Positions 9,092-18,137 of a stretch of DNA of 64,000 nt are shown in pieces (the stretch's first letter is position 1; each line of letters begins with the position of its first letter). Made by a program: the position numbers and the translations under genes. A model generated the notes under the pieces. The model made no database searches. It saw nothing but the letters and a program-made list of their open reading frames with translations, and had not been told where the DNA came from. Origin of the DNA: Chryseobacterium sp. G0162 (lineage in GTDB: Bacteria; Bacteroidota; Bacteroidia; Flavobacteriales; Weeksellaceae); contig NZ_CP033922.1 of NCBI RefSeq assembly GCF_003815715.1, positions 4,760,001-4,824,000 on the forward strand, written 5' to 3'.

Positions 9092-9124
9092 AAAGCACCC
9101 ATAGTAAATAGGGTGTTTTTTATT
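9092..9124 (+). terminator. terminator downstream of the decayed gene
   Basis: Short stem AAGCACCC / GGGTGTTT with a ~10-base loop and a long T-rich tail. Confidence 0.6.
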
Positions 9125-9161
9125 TATTTTTACTTCCAAAATAACCATTAAATAATATTAA

Positions 9162-9542
9162 ATGCTGAATATAGAAAGACTGTTAATTATTGTAATCCTA
9201 TTGTTTATATCCTCATGTTCATCTAATAAACTGATAGGTTCATGGGAATTTATAGAACTATATGAAGGAACAGTGCCAAAGATCGATACCTTGAAAAATA
9301 AACAGAACCATTCTAAGTACGGAACAGGCATTTTGAGTTTTCATCAAAATAAATCCTTTAATTCTAAAGAGCTTACGGGAAATTACCAAAATAAAGATAC
9401 CCTGCTGAAAATGAAATACAATGAAGGTAAAGATACAGTAAAAATGAAAATCGCCTATATCAATAAAGAATATTTGCTGTTGTCATCAATCTCTGAGAAA
9501 CCTAATACATGGTTTTATAAAAGAATGAAATACAAAAAATAG
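9162..9542 (+). CDS. small lipoprotein, possibly lipocalin-like
   Basis: A 126-residue protein with a lipoprotein signal (LLIIVILLFISSCSS, Cys ~19). The next segment, KLIGSWEFIELYEG, resembles the opening strand of lipocalin-like domains of Bacteroidetes lipoproteins. The body is lysine-rich and appears to be beta-strand-rich. It is not recognised further. It stands alone between the terminator at 9092 and the DUF2807 gene. Confidence 0.7.
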   Translation: MLNIERLLIIVILLFISSCSSNKLIGSWEFIELYEGTVPKIDTLKNKQNHSKYGTGILSFHQNKSFNSKELTGNYQNKDTLLKMKYNEGKDTVKMKIAYINKEYLLLSSISEKPNTWFYKRMKYKK

Positions 9543-9700
9543 CATTCACCTGGAAACTAAAAAATTGAAAATTATCAGGTATTTTATTGTCAAAAGACAA
9601 AGATTTTTAGAAATTTTAATCCTATTTTTGTTAAAAGATATTATTGAAAGTCCTGAAAACTTTCGGTAAATGATCGTCAATAGAATATTTAAAATTAAAT

Positions 9701-10402
9701 ATGAAAAAAGTACTATACACATTGATGTTGGTTGCAGTAGTTTCTTGTGGAAAAGTATCTCCAAAAGGAAATATTGAGAAGAAAGATGTGGATGTTCCGG
9801 AATTTGTAAATCTGGATCTGACCGGTAAGTTCCGTGTATTTTATGCCAAAGGCCCGAAAAACTTCGTGGAAATAGAAACCTATCCCAACGTAGCGAGTAA
9901 TCTGGATGTAGATGTAAAAGACAAAACCCTTATTATTAAGGAAAAAAGAGGAACAAAAGGTGTAGATTTTTACAATGTAACCATCTATTCAAAATATAAT
10001 CTTGAGAAAGTAGCCGTTTCTGACTCAGTAGAAGTGAATATTTCAAGTGAAATTAAAACAGATAATTTCAGACTGAATATGAAAAATAATGCAAGCTTCA
10101 TGGGATTTGTCAACACAAGAAGAGCAGAGGTAGAAATGCATAACAGAAGCCGTGCTAACTTTTTAGGATTATCCAAAGATGCTGTGATAAAAATTTCCGA
10201 TACTGCAAGTCTAATTGCTCCTTATTGGAAAATTACCAATCTGAATATCGATTCCAAAAATGGAAACTATGCTGAAGTGAATGTAAAAGACTCTTTGAAA
10301 GGAAATATTCAGAATACAGCAAAATTTATTTACTATAATGATCCGATCAGAGCATTTAAAATAGAGAAAACAACAAAAGTTGAGAATAAGAAATTAGATT
10401 AG
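9701..10402 (+). CDS. DUF2807 (head GIN domain) lipoprotein
   Basis: A 233-residue protein with a lipoprotein signal (MKKVLYTLMLVAVVSCGK). FVNLDLTGKFRVFYAKG followed by repeated short beta strands (LEKVAVSDSVEVNIS, FRLNMKNNASFMGF, AEVEMHNRSRANFLG, ISDTASL) is the right-handed beta-helix pattern of the DUF2807/putative auto-transporter adhesin head GIN family, common in Bacteroidetes. Likely surface- or periplasm-exposed; the ligand is unknown. Confidence 0.85.
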   Translation: MKKVLYTLMLVAVVSCGKVSPKGNIEKKDVDVPEFVNLDLTGKFRVFYAKGPKNFVEIETYPNVASNLDVDVKDKTLIIKEKRGTKGVDFYNVTIYSKYNLEKVAVSDSVEVNISSEIKTDNFRLNMKNNASFMGFVNTRRAEVEMHNRSRANFLGLSKDAVIKISDTASLIAPYWKITNLNIDSKNGNYAEVNVKDSLKGNIQNTAKFIYYNDPIRAFKIEKTTKVENKKLD

Positions 10403-10659
10403 AGGGCTGGAAGATGGGAGCCGGAAGCTGGAGGTAATTCTAGTTTACCAAACTTCATTTTTCACTTTTTAATCAAGCCAAAAATAGAATAATTAAATAA
10501 AAGGCAGAAGTCTGAATTAGGGAATGCATATCTTCCATCTCCCAGCTTCCTACTTCCAGCCTGATAAAAGACAAAATAATAAATCAAAAAGCTGAAAGGT
10601 TGAACTGGGACAAAAACTACCTCCCTCTTCCAGCCTCCAGCTTCCAAACTAAACTAAAT
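10403..10659. repeat. intergenic region with repeated purine/pyrimidine-rich motifs
   Basis: Contains GGCTGGAAGATGGGAGCC and GGAAGCTGGAGG at 10406-10435, and complementary CATCTCCCAGCTTCC and CCTCCAGCTTCC motifs near 10536-10550 and 10635-10648, so the stretch can fold on itself. A related GGCTGGAAGATTA occurs at 35939. An in-frame upstream ATG at 10600 lies inside this repeat and is not taken as the start of the next gene. Confidence 0.5.
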
Positions 10660-12375
10660 ATGAACACATTAGAAAAAGCGAAACTTTGGTTAAGTGAGAC
10701 CTTCGATGAAGAAACGAGAAAGGCAGTACAGGCATTAATCGACAGCAATTCCCCGGATCTGGAAGATTCTTTTTACAGAGAATTGGAATTCGGAACAGGA
10801 GGTATGCGTGGAATTATGGGAGTAGGAACCAACCGCTTAAATAAATATACGCTAGGACAGGCGACTCAGGGATTGGCTAATTATATGTTGGAACAGTTCA
10901 AGGGAGAGGAAATTAAAGTAGCCATTGCCTATGATGTTCGCCATAATTCAAAAGAATTCGGAAAACTGGTAGCAGATGTTTTAACGGCAAACGGAATTAA
11001 AGTATTGCTTTTCAAAGATCACAGACCCACTCCTGAACTTTCTTTTACGGTTCGTGATAAAAAATGTAACGGAGGAATCGTTTTAACGGCTTCTCACAAT
11101 CCACCTGAATATAATGGTTACAAAGTATATTGGAATGACGGTGCACAAATTGTACCGCCAAACGATGAAGCGATCATCAAAGAAGTATATTCTGTAAAAT
11201 TTGAAGAAATCAAATTCAACGGGAATGATGATCTGATTGAATGGATCGGAGAGGAGCAGGATGATGTTTACATTGATGCATGTATTGAAAATTCTACGTA
11301 CCAGAATGAAGGAAAAGAAAACTTAAATATTGTTTTCACTTCTATTCATGGGACCACTTATACTACGATTCCTAAAGCGCTGGCAAAAGCAGGTTTCAAA
11401 AAAGTAGATCTTGTTAAAGAGCAGATGATCCCAAGTGGGAATTTCCCAACTGTAGACTCTCCAAACCCGGAAGAACCTGCTGCGTTGGAAATGGCAATGG
11501 ATCTGGCAAAAATAACCAATGCGGATATCGTTATCGGAACAGACCCGGATGGTGACAGATTAGGAATTGCTGTAAGAAACCTTGAGGGTGAAATGCAGTT
11601 ATTGAATGGAAACCAAACCAATACTATCCTTACTTATTACATTCTGAACGAATGGAGAAAGCAGGGAAGAATTACAGGTAAAGAATTCATCGGTTCAACA
11701 ATAGTAACTTCTGATATTTTCTATGATATTGCCCAAAAATTTGGTGTTGAATGCAAAGTGGGTCTTACAGGATTCAAATGGATCGGAAAAATGATCCGTG
11801 AAGCTGAAGGAACTCAGAAATTTGTGTGCGGTGGAGAAGAAAGTTTCGGATTTATGACTGGAGATTTTGTTCGTGATAAAGACTCTTGTGGAAGTATCCT
11901 TTTGGCTTGTGAAATTGCTGCTTGGTGTAAAGCTAACGGTAAAACAATGTATCAGTACATGATCGAAATCTATGAAGATCTGGGGATGTACTTTGAAGGA
12001 TTAATCAATATTGTTAGAAAGGGAAGACAAGGTGCTGAAGAAATTCAGAATATGATGAAAGACTTCCGTGAAAATCCACCAAAAGAATTGGCTGGCTCAT
12101 TAGTGGAAGAAGTAAAAGATTTCAAAGAGCAGACAAGTCTTACCATTTCTACAGGAGAGAAAAAAGTAATGAACGAAATTCCACAATCTAACGTATTGAT
12201 TTACTATACACAAGATGGAACAAAGGTTTGCGTAAGACCTTCAGGAACAGAACCAAAAATTAAATTCTATGTTTCAGTAAAAGATGCCATCTCTTCTGAA
12301 GCAGACTTTAAAGATAAACTGAAATCATTAGAAGCTAAAATTCAGGCCGTTAAAACAGACTTAAAGCTGGATTAA
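10660..12375 (+). CDS. phosphoglucomutase/phosphomannomutase family protein
   Basis: A 571-residue alpha-D-phosphohexomutase that interconverts hexose 1- and 6-phosphates. The four signature segments are in order: the active-site phosphoserine loop TASHNPPEYNGYKVYW; the Mg-binding GTDPDGDRLGIAV; the sugar-binding GGEESFGFMTGDFVRDKD; and the phosphate-binding RPSGTEPKIKFYV. Length and order fit the PgcA/PGM2-like branch. The start MNTLEKAKLWL at 10660 is preferred because the longer frame begins in the intergenic repeat. Whether glucose, mannose or a pentose is preferred cannot be told from sequence. Confidence 0.93.
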   Translation: MNTLEKAKLWLSETFDEETRKAVQALIDSNSPDLEDSFYRELEFGTGGMRGIMGVGTNRLNKYTLGQATQGLANYMLEQFKGEEIKVAIAYDVRHNSKEFGKLVADVLTANGIKVLLFKDHRPTPELSFTVRDKKCNGGIVLTASHNPPEYNGYKVYWNDGAQIVPPNDEAIIKEVYSVKFEEIKFNGNDDLIEWIGEEQDDVYIDACIENSTYQNEGKENLNIVFTSIHGTTYTTIPKALAKAGFKKVDLVKEQMIPSGNFPTVDSPNPEEPAALEMAMDLAKITNADIVIGTDPDGDRLGIAVRNLEGEMQLLNGNQTNTILTYYILNEWRKQGRITGKEFIGSTIVTSDIFYDIAQKFGVECKVGLTGFKWIGKMIREAEGTQKFVCGGEESFGFMTGDFVRDKDSCGSILLACEIAAWCKANGKTMYQYMIEIYEDLGMYFEGLINIVRKGRQGAEEIQNMMKDFRENPPKELAGSLVEEVKDFKEQTSLTISTGEKKVMNEIPQSNVLIYYTQDGTKVCVRPSGTEPKIKFYVSVKDAISSEADFKDKLKSLEAKIQAVKTDLKLD

Positions 12376-12392
12376 TCTACTGATAAAGAAGA

Positions 12393-13289
12393 ATGATAAA
12401 AAAAATTATAGCAGTTTTTATGCTGTCTGTAGCTGTAGTTTCCTGTAAAAAGGAAACTACGGTTTCTGATGTAAAACCTGCAAATGACTCAATAGCTAAA
12501 AACGAAACCAAAGAGAATCAGTATAAACCCATTGATACAGCGTGTTCTTCAGAAAATAAAACGGAAGATTATATTACAGCTTTACAATGGTATCGTACTA
12601 AAATAAATAAAGAGATTGCAGGAAACAGTCTGGAGCAGAACAATAAAGTGTATGAAGCTTATGTGAAAATCAGAGATAAGTACACCGATTGTTTGAATAC
12701 GTCTCAAACTGAGGTGCTTGACAAATATATCGATTATCATACAGGACCTGAGACCTATAATCTGCCGGATCACATAAAGAAAATGGCCGCCGAGTTGAAT
12801 AAAGTAGGTCTTGAATTCCGCGAGATGGGAGAAGGTCTTACAGAAATTCATTCGTTGCCGGGATATTATGAGTCTGTTTTTAAGAATAAGGTAACTCCTG
12901 ATTATGATGCTTACATCTTACAGAAGGCAAAAGATAATAAGGAAAATTATGCTGTGAATGGTGGCCTCTTAATTACCTGGGAAGAGTTGGGAGACCGATT
13001 GATCGCTTGGGAGAATTTTATTAATAAATATCCTAAAAGCCCGTTGATAAAGGCTGCAAGAAATATATATAACGATTATTTGCTGGACTATCTTCTGGGA
13101 ATGGACAGTGATCGTATTTATGATAGTGAGGAAGGAAAAATTTATGATGATAAAAGAGAAGCATATAACAAACTCATCAAAAAATATCCAAATTCTACTA
13201 CCGCGAAAAAAACTAAAGAACTAATAGCCGCTTACGATGCCCACGTTCCTGTGGATCAAATAGAAGACAAAATTAATCTGAGAAGATAA
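12393..13289 (+). CDS. lipoprotein of unknown function
   Basis: A 298-residue protein with a lipoprotein signal (KKIIAVFMLSVAVVSCKK, Cys 19) and a low-complexity charged linker to ~residue 45. The remainder is mainly helical. Near the C-terminus FINKYPKSPLIKAARNIY and LIKKYPNSTTAKKTKELI are two related helical hairpins of the kind found in TPR/BamD-like proteins. It starts 17 bases after the phosphohexomutase. No family is recognised. Confidence 0.75.
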   Translation: MIKKIIAVFMLSVAVVSCKKETTVSDVKPANDSIAKNETKENQYKPIDTACSSENKTEDYITALQWYRTKINKEIAGNSLEQNNKVYEAYVKIRDKYTDCLNTSQTEVLDKYIDYHTGPETYNLPDHIKKMAAELNKVGLEFREMGEGLTEIHSLPGYYESVFKNKVTPDYDAYILQKAKDNKENYAVNGGLLITWEELGDRLIAWENFINKYPKSPLIKAARNIYNDYLLDYLLGMDSDRIYDSEEGKIYDDKREAYNKLIKKYPNSTTAKKTKELIAAYDAHVPVDQIEDKINLRR

Positions 13290-13316
13290 TATTAGTAAAT
13301 TTTAAATAAGAATAAA

Positions 13317-14570
13317 GTGAAAGTTTCAAAATTAGCAGCGAACCTGATCGGTTCTGAAATTGTAAAAATTGGTAACGAAGTAAATGATCTAAAAGCAAAA
13401 GGTGCACAAATTGCCAATCTTACTATTGGTGACCTGAATTCTAATATCTATCCTATTCCAGCATTGCTGAAGGAAGAAATTCAGAAAGCCTATCAGAATA
13501 ACCTGACAAACTATCCACCTGCCAACGGACTTTTATCTTTAAGAAAAGAGGTATCCAAGGATTTAAAAAATAGATGGAACCTGGACTATTCTCCTAATGA
13601 TATTTTGATTACGGCTGGATCAAGACCTTTGATCTATGCAGTATACAAAACCATTGTAGATGAAGGAGATAAAGTAATATATCCTACACCATCATGGAAT
13701 AACAACCATTATGCTTACCTTACTTCTGCCAATGCTATAGAAGTAAAAACAAAGCCTGAAACCAATTTCCTTCCTACAGCAGATGATTTAAGACCTCATT
13801 TGGAGGGAGCTGTTTTGTTAGCCCTTTGCTCACCATTGAATCCAACAGGAACAATGTTCACAAGAGAGCAACTTTCAGAAATTTGTGAATTGGTAATTGC
13901 TGAAAACAAGAAAAGAGGAGCAGACGAAAAACCGTTATACCTTATGTATGACCAAATCTATTCTAACCTTACATTTGGTGCAGAACACGTAGATCCGGTT
14001 TCTCTTTTCCCTGAAATGAAGGAATATACTGTATATATTGATGGAATTTCAAAATGTTTGGCTGCTACAGGAGTACGTGTAGGATGGGGATTCGGTCCTG
14101 CACACATTATTGATAAAATGAAGGCTCTTCTTACGCACGTTGGAGCTTGGGCGCCAAAACCAGAGCAGGAAGCTACAGCAAAATTCTATGAAAATCCTGA
14201 AAATGTAAACGTATTCGTAGAAGATTTCAAAGGAAAACTTGAAGAAAGTTTAAAAGTTCTTCACGGAGGAGTTCAGGATCTGAAAGGAAAAGGTTTAGCG
14301 GTAGACAGTATCGAACCGATGGGTGCTCTTTATCTTACCATTAAATTAGATTATATAGGAAAAACAAAACCGGATGGAGCGGTAATTGAAAACTCTTCTG
14401 ATCTTGTATTCTACCTAATCAATGAAGCAGGGGTAGCTTTAGTACCATTCTCAGCTTTCGGAGAAGATAAATCAGAGCCTTGGTTCCGTGCTTCCGTTGG
14501 AGGATTAGCTGTTGATGAGATCAAAGTAATGCTTCCGAAATTGGAAACAGCTTTGAATAACTTGAAGTAA
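13317..14570 (+). CDS. PLP-dependent class I/II aminotransferase
   Basis: A 417-residue fold-type I enzyme. Visible: TNYPPANGLLSLRKEV near residue 60; the cofactor-binding SPLNPTGTMF; YDQIYSNLTFG; and the PLP lysine in YIDGISKCLAATGVRVGWGFGP (around residue 245). The layout is like the aspartate/aromatic aminotransferase group; the substrate is not determined. The start is GTG at 13317 (VKVSKLAANL, read as Met), preceded by an A-rich leader; no nearer ATG is conserved in position. Confidence 0.9.
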   Translation: MKVSKLAANLIGSEIVKIGNEVNDLKAKGAQIANLTIGDLNSNIYPIPALLKEEIQKAYQNNLTNYPPANGLLSLRKEVSKDLKNRWNLDYSPNDILITAGSRPLIYAVYKTIVDEGDKVIYPTPSWNNNHYAYLTSANAIEVKTKPETNFLPTADDLRPHLEGAVLLALCSPLNPTGTMFTREQLSEICELVIAENKKRGADEKPLYLMYDQIYSNLTFGAEHVDPVSLFPEMKEYTVYIDGISKCLAATGVRVGWGFGPAHIIDKMKALLTHVGAWAPKPEQEATAKFYENPENVNVFVEDFKGKLEESLKVLHGGVQDLKGKGLAVDSIEPMGALYLTIKLDYIGKTKPDGAVIENSSDLVFYLINEAGVALVPFSAFGEDKSEPWFRASVGGLAVDEIKVMLPKLETALNNLK

Positions 14571-14587
14571 CTTCAAATAAATATATA

Positions 14588-14662
14588 CTTCGACTCCGTT
14601 TAGCATGACATCGTTAAGGCTTATAAATCTTAATACCATTGTCACGCTGAGCGGAGTCGAAG
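14588..14662. repeat. palindromic intergenic element
   Basis: A 22-base left arm starting CTTCGACTCCG is matched by a right arm ending CGGAGTCGAAG, with about three mismatches and a ~30-base spacer; T-rich DNA follows. Palindromes of this type are dispersed in Bacteroidetes genomes. It may act as terminator for the aminotransferase. Confidence 0.8.
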
Positions 14663-14684
14663 CATTTTTATAGTTTAATAACTC

Positions 14685-15017
14685 ATGAAATTTCCAAGAA
14701 AATCCTTTATTGAAACAAAATATTTATTTTATTCTACACTGGCTATTATCACAGTAGTGATTATCAGTGTTTGGCTTTCCGGAAAAGAAGATCACCGATC
14801 TTTATTTCAAAATTCTATCTTATCGACCTCTATTCTGGCAGGAGCATTTTTCCTTTTTATCACGTTAGGATTGTATTTTTTTTCGAACATTGTTATGTGT
14901 TTAAAAACGCTGGAAAATGTAAAGGAGATCTGGTTAAAAGCGTTGGACTCAGCTTTTTATACTCATTTCTCTATATTTTATGGGGCTATGGAATCATCTT
15001 CTTTATCAATTATATAA
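14685..15017 (+). CDS. small membrane protein, probably frameshifted
   Basis: 110 residues in this frame. The first 75 contain two good membrane segments (LFYSTLAIITVVIISVWL and LSTSILAGAFFLFITLGLYF), but the end (FYTHFSIFYGAMESSSLSII) is not convincing. The +2 frame, ending at 15022, holds a clean third hydrophobic segment (GLSFLYSFLYILWGYGIIFF). A run of eight T residues at ~14876-14883 sits just where the two frames would join. Either the gene is broken or the sequence has an indel here. The family is not recognised. Confidence 0.5.
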   Translation: MKFPRKSFIETKYLFYSTLAIITVVIISVWLSGKEDHRSLFQNSILSTSILAGAFFLFITLGLYFFSNIVMCLKTLENVKEIWLKALDSAFYTHFSIFYGAMESSSLSII

Positions 15018-15078
15018 ACTAAATTAGATGGGTATTTTATAAAAAAATTAAATAAATATTAAAAAATAAGTAAACATT

Positions 15079-15109
15079 TTGTAGTAAAGTCAACAAGGAT
15101 TTATCTTTG
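15079..15109 (+). promoter_or_regulatory. flavobacterial promoter for the PAP2 gene
   Basis: TTG at 15079-15081 and TATCTTTG at 15102-15109 are 20 bases apart, matching the Bacteroidetes TTG / TAnnTTTG consensus. The ATG follows 44 bases later. Confidence 0.7.
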
Positions 15110-15153
15110 GGGCTTTTATAAGCTAAGAATAAACAGGGTTGAAAACAACAACG

Positions 15154-16140
15154 ATGAAAAAATTGAGATTTTTGCTGCTGCCAATGTCTATACTGGTATG
15201 TTCGCAAGAAGTAGATACGTTACAGGTAAAGGAACTGTCGCCAGTACCAGACTTACCTAAAGTACAAACTTACACTCTGAAAGACGGTTCTGTCAGAACA
15301 TATCCAAAACCTAAACTTCTGGATTTTGTAACCAAGCTTCCGCGAAATTTTATTGATACCAATAAAGATTTTGTAGCAAAAGATCATGCCTACTATTTAG
15401 GAGGTGCCGTTGCTTCAACACTGATCCTTTTGCCTTTTGATCAGAAACTCATCGATAACTCAAGAGAGTTGGGTGAAAGATGGGGTATGGATAAAGATAA
15501 CAACTATACCAAATTGGGTGGTGTTTTCAAAATTCCTAAAGATATCGGATCTACATTGTATCTTATAGGAAATGGATCTACATTAGTATTTCTTGGAATC
15601 GGTTTCGGAGCCTATGGTTTAATTAAAAATGATTACAGAGCACAGGCAACAGCGAGTGGATTAATGGAAAGTTTAATTCTTTCCGGAGTTTTCACCCAAA
15701 CGATCAAAAGAATCACCGGAAGAGAAAGTCCGTTTATTGCGGAAGAAAACGGAAATAAAGGAGGGGCATGGAATCCGTTCCCAAGTTTTTCAGCATTTGG
15801 AAAATATACTTCTAATTATGATGCTATGCCATCCGGACACTTAACAACCTTTATGGCTGGGATCACCGTTATTGCAGACAATTATCCGGATGCTCGATGG
15901 ATAAAACCTGTAGGGTATACATTAGCCGGAGCTTTATGTTTTCAGATGATGCAAAGTAAAGTTCACTGGGCATCAGATTATCCTTTAGCATTATTAATGG
16001 GATATTTTATTGGAAAAACCATATCAAAAAGCAGGTATACAACCTCAGAAGGAACAATAGGAAAAACAAAATATAAATTTGACCTTATGGCATCCCGCCA
16101 ATGGGAATACAATATGGTAGGCGTAAAGCTATCTTTTTAA
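15154..16140 (+). CDS. PAP2-family phosphatase
   Basis: A 328-residue envelope protein with a signal peptide (MKKLRFLLLPMSILVCSQ). The three phosphatidic-acid-phosphatase motifs are present: KRITGRESPF (motif 1), PSGHLTTF (motif 2, catalytic His) and SKVHWASDYP (motif 3, nucleophile-activating His/Asp). Hydrophobic helices lie between them. Such enzymes dephosphorylate lipid phosphates, including undecaprenyl pyrophosphate or lipid A; the substrate here is open. The ATG at 15154 is preferred over a TTG 15 bases upstream because the signal peptide begins there. Confidence 0.88.
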   Translation: MKKLRFLLLPMSILVCSQEVDTLQVKELSPVPDLPKVQTYTLKDGSVRTYPKPKLLDFVTKLPRNFIDTNKDFVAKDHAYYLGGAVASTLILLPFDQKLIDNSRELGERWGMDKDNNYTKLGGVFKIPKDIGSTLYLIGNGSTLVFLGIGFGAYGLIKNDYRAQATASGLMESLILSGVFTQTIKRITGRESPFIAEENGNKGGAWNPFPSFSAFGKYTSNYDAMPSGHLTTFMAGITVIADNYPDARWIKPVGYTLAGALCFQMMQSKVHWASDYPLALLMGYFIGKTISKSRYTTSEGTIGKTKYKFDLMASRQWEYNMVGVKLSF

Positions 16141-16173
16141 CAACTGACTCATTTAAATAAAAATCTATACCCG

Positions 16174-16212
16174 ATTCCCACATCTTCAATAAGAATGTGG
16201 GAATTTTGTTTT
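16174..16212 (+). terminator. terminator after the PAP2 gene
   Basis: Stem ATTCCCACAT / ATGTGGGAAT with a ~10-base loop, followed by a T-rich run. Confidence 0.85.
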
Positions 16213-16375
16213 TTTTAAAAGAGATAAAATTATAGCGTTTAATAGAGAATTTGGTTAGAATACCACATTTTATAGAACAAACTAAAATAGTTTTCACTAT
16301 TTTTGGTCTGAATAAGCCATATCATTCATTTTTTTGGAGATATTGGCTTGAAAAGACTTAATTAATATTTACTGA

Positions 16376-17098
16376 ATGAAAATAATCGCTGTTATCCCTG
16401 CGCGCTATGAAGCAAGCCGTTTTCCGGGAAAACTGATGCAGATTCTGGGAGAAAAAACTGTTATTACTACTACTTATCAAAATGTTGTGGAAACAGGACT
16501 GTTTGATGAAGTATTTGTAGCAACTGATTCTGAAATTATCCTGAATGAAATCACTAAGAACGGAGGAAAAGCTGTAATGACAGGACAGCATGAAACAGGA
16601 AGTGACCGTATTGCTGAAGCTGTACAAAATATAGATTGTGACATCGTTATTAATGTTCAGGGAGATGAACCATTCCTTAAACTGGAACCTTTGAAGCAGT
16701 TGATTGAAGTTTTTAAACAAGACGATCAACAGGAGATTTCCCTGGCTTCCCTTAAAATAAAATTGTCCGAAAAAACAGAAATAGAAAACCCGAATAATGT
16801 AAAAGTAATAACGGATAATAACGGTTTTGCCCTATATTTTAGCCGTTCCGCAATTCCTTTTCACAGAGAAGTTTCTTATGATGTGAGCTACTTTAAGCAT
16901 ATTGGAGTGTATGCATTCAGAAAAGAAGCTTTATTACAATTTTCTAAACTTGAAATGAAACCCCTGGAGATATCCGAAAAGATCGAATGCATCCGCTATC
17001 TGGAATATGGAATGAAAATCAAAATGATAGAAACCAATTTCGTTGGAGTAGGCATCGATACACCGGAAGACCTGGAAAAAGCAAGAAAGCTGATTTAA
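16376..17098 (+). CDS. kdsB: 3-deoxy-manno-octulosonate cytidylyltransferase
   Basis: A 240-residue cytoplasmic enzyme that activates Kdo as CMP-Kdo for lipid A-core assembly. Signatures: [19 protein letters not shown] at the N-terminus (nucleotide binding), [30 protein letters not shown], and the C-terminal [14 protein letters not shown]. Length is usual for the family. It is far from kdsA (45823) but belongs to the same pathway. Confidence 0.96.
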   Translation: MKIIAVIPARYEASRFPGKLMQILGEKTVITTTYQNVVETGLFDEVFVATDSEIILNEITKNGGKAVMTGQHETGSDRIAEAVQNIDCDIVINVQGDEPFLKLEPLKQLIEVFKQDDQQEISLASLKIKLSEKTEIENPNNVKVITDNNGFALYFSRSAIPFHREVSYDVSYFKHIGVYAFRKEALLQFSKLEMKPLEISEKIECIRYLEYGMKIKMIETNFVGVGIDTPEDLEKARKLI

Positions 17099-17206
17099 TT
17101 TGAAAAACGAGAGAACTTGAGAATAATAATACGACTCATACTTTCTCAGTCTTTTGCTTTTTATCCCAATTCCCCTTATATTTGAATTGATAAATAAGTT
17201 TTTGAT

Positions 17207-17438
17207 AAAGGTCTTATTTTATAAGTATTATTTTACCGTTCAGTTTTGAAATTTCAAAATTGTCACCTGTAAAATTTGAAAATAAAATATTATATCTTAC
17301 AAAAACGTTAGGTTTTAAAGAAGATCCGGGAATGATTTTTAAATATATAAATGAAAATCAGGTTCCTCAAAATAAAAATAGCAAGTTAGACTTGATTTTT
17401 AATTCTTCTTTAAATAACTATTTTAATAAAATTAAATG
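17207..17438 (+). pseudogene. gene remnant without a usable start codon
   Basis: After in-frame stops, about 75 codons stay open with protein-like composition (ISIILPFSFEISKLSPVKFE, LYLTKTLGFKEDPGMIFKYI, LDLIFNSSLNNYFNKIK). They end in a TGA overlapping the next gene's start (ATGA at 17436). No ATG precedes the first half; the only one is at ~17332. It is either the 3' remnant of a gene or a short overlapping one. Otherwise the 337-base gap 17099-17435 shows nothing recognisable. Confidence 0.35.
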
Positions 17439-18101
17439 AAAAAAATAATATACTTACTCCTTTTTACCGTTACGAGTTCATTGTACTATGCTCAAACCGC
17501 AAAGGAAATTATAGATAAAAATATTGAATTATCCGGAGGTTTAACCAATTGGAAGCTTTTAAACTCCGTATTGCTGCAAGGAAAAGTGGTATTGGGAATT
17601 AAGGATGAGTATCCTATAAAAATATATCAACAGCGCCCTAATCTTACCAAAACGATTATTGTAATTGGAGGAAAAGAAACTGCAATTGAAGGTTTTGACG
17701 GAAACAAAGGTTATGCGATGAACTATGCCGCCAATAAACTTCAGGTATATCCGGAATATGTACCGGAAAACTTTGATAATGATTTTATTGACTGGGAAAA
17801 TAAAGGCTTTGATGCTAAATATCTTGGAAAAGAAAAAGTGGGGGAGATTTATTGTCATAAAGTGGAACTAACAAAGAATGTGAATAAGAATATGTATTAT
17901 TTTGATACAACAACTTACATGCTTTTAAAGGAGATTAAAAAAGAAGAAACGGTAGTATATTCCGATTATAAAAAAGTAGGAAACCTTACGATGCCTTTCA
18001 GAATAGAATCTTCAAGTCCTAAAAAAGATGGAGACTATGTGATGCTTCTTAACAGAATAGATATTAACAAGGTCTTTCCTGCCAATATTTTTAAGTTTTA
18101 A
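17436..18101 (+). CDS. outer-membrane lipoprotein-sorting-protein-like (LolA-fold) protein
   Basis: A 221-residue exported protein with a signal peptide ending ...LYYAQ. AKEIIDKNIELSGGLTNWKLLNSV, alternating beta strands, GYAMNYAANKLQVYP, YCHKVELTKNVNKNMYYFD and SDYKKVGNLTMPFRIES follow the pattern of Bacteroidetes proteins with the half-barrel LolA/LolB fold. A lipid- or lipoprotein-binding role is inferred from fold only. Glutathione peroxidase follows 36 bases later. Confidence 0.75.
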   Translation: MKKIIYLLLFTVTSSLYYAQTAKEIIDKNIELSGGLTNWKLLNSVLLQGKVVLGIKDEYPIKIYQQRPNLTKTIIVIGGKETAIEGFDGNKGYAMNYAANKLQVYPEYVPENFDNDFIDWENKGFDAKYLGKEKVGEIYCHKVELTKNVNKNMYYFDTTTYMLLKEIKKEETVVYSDYKKVGNLTMPFRIESSSPKKDGDYVMLLNRIDINKVFPANIFKF

Positions 18102-18137
18102 TTCATCTGCAGCTTCGGTTGCTTAAATTTATAAGAA

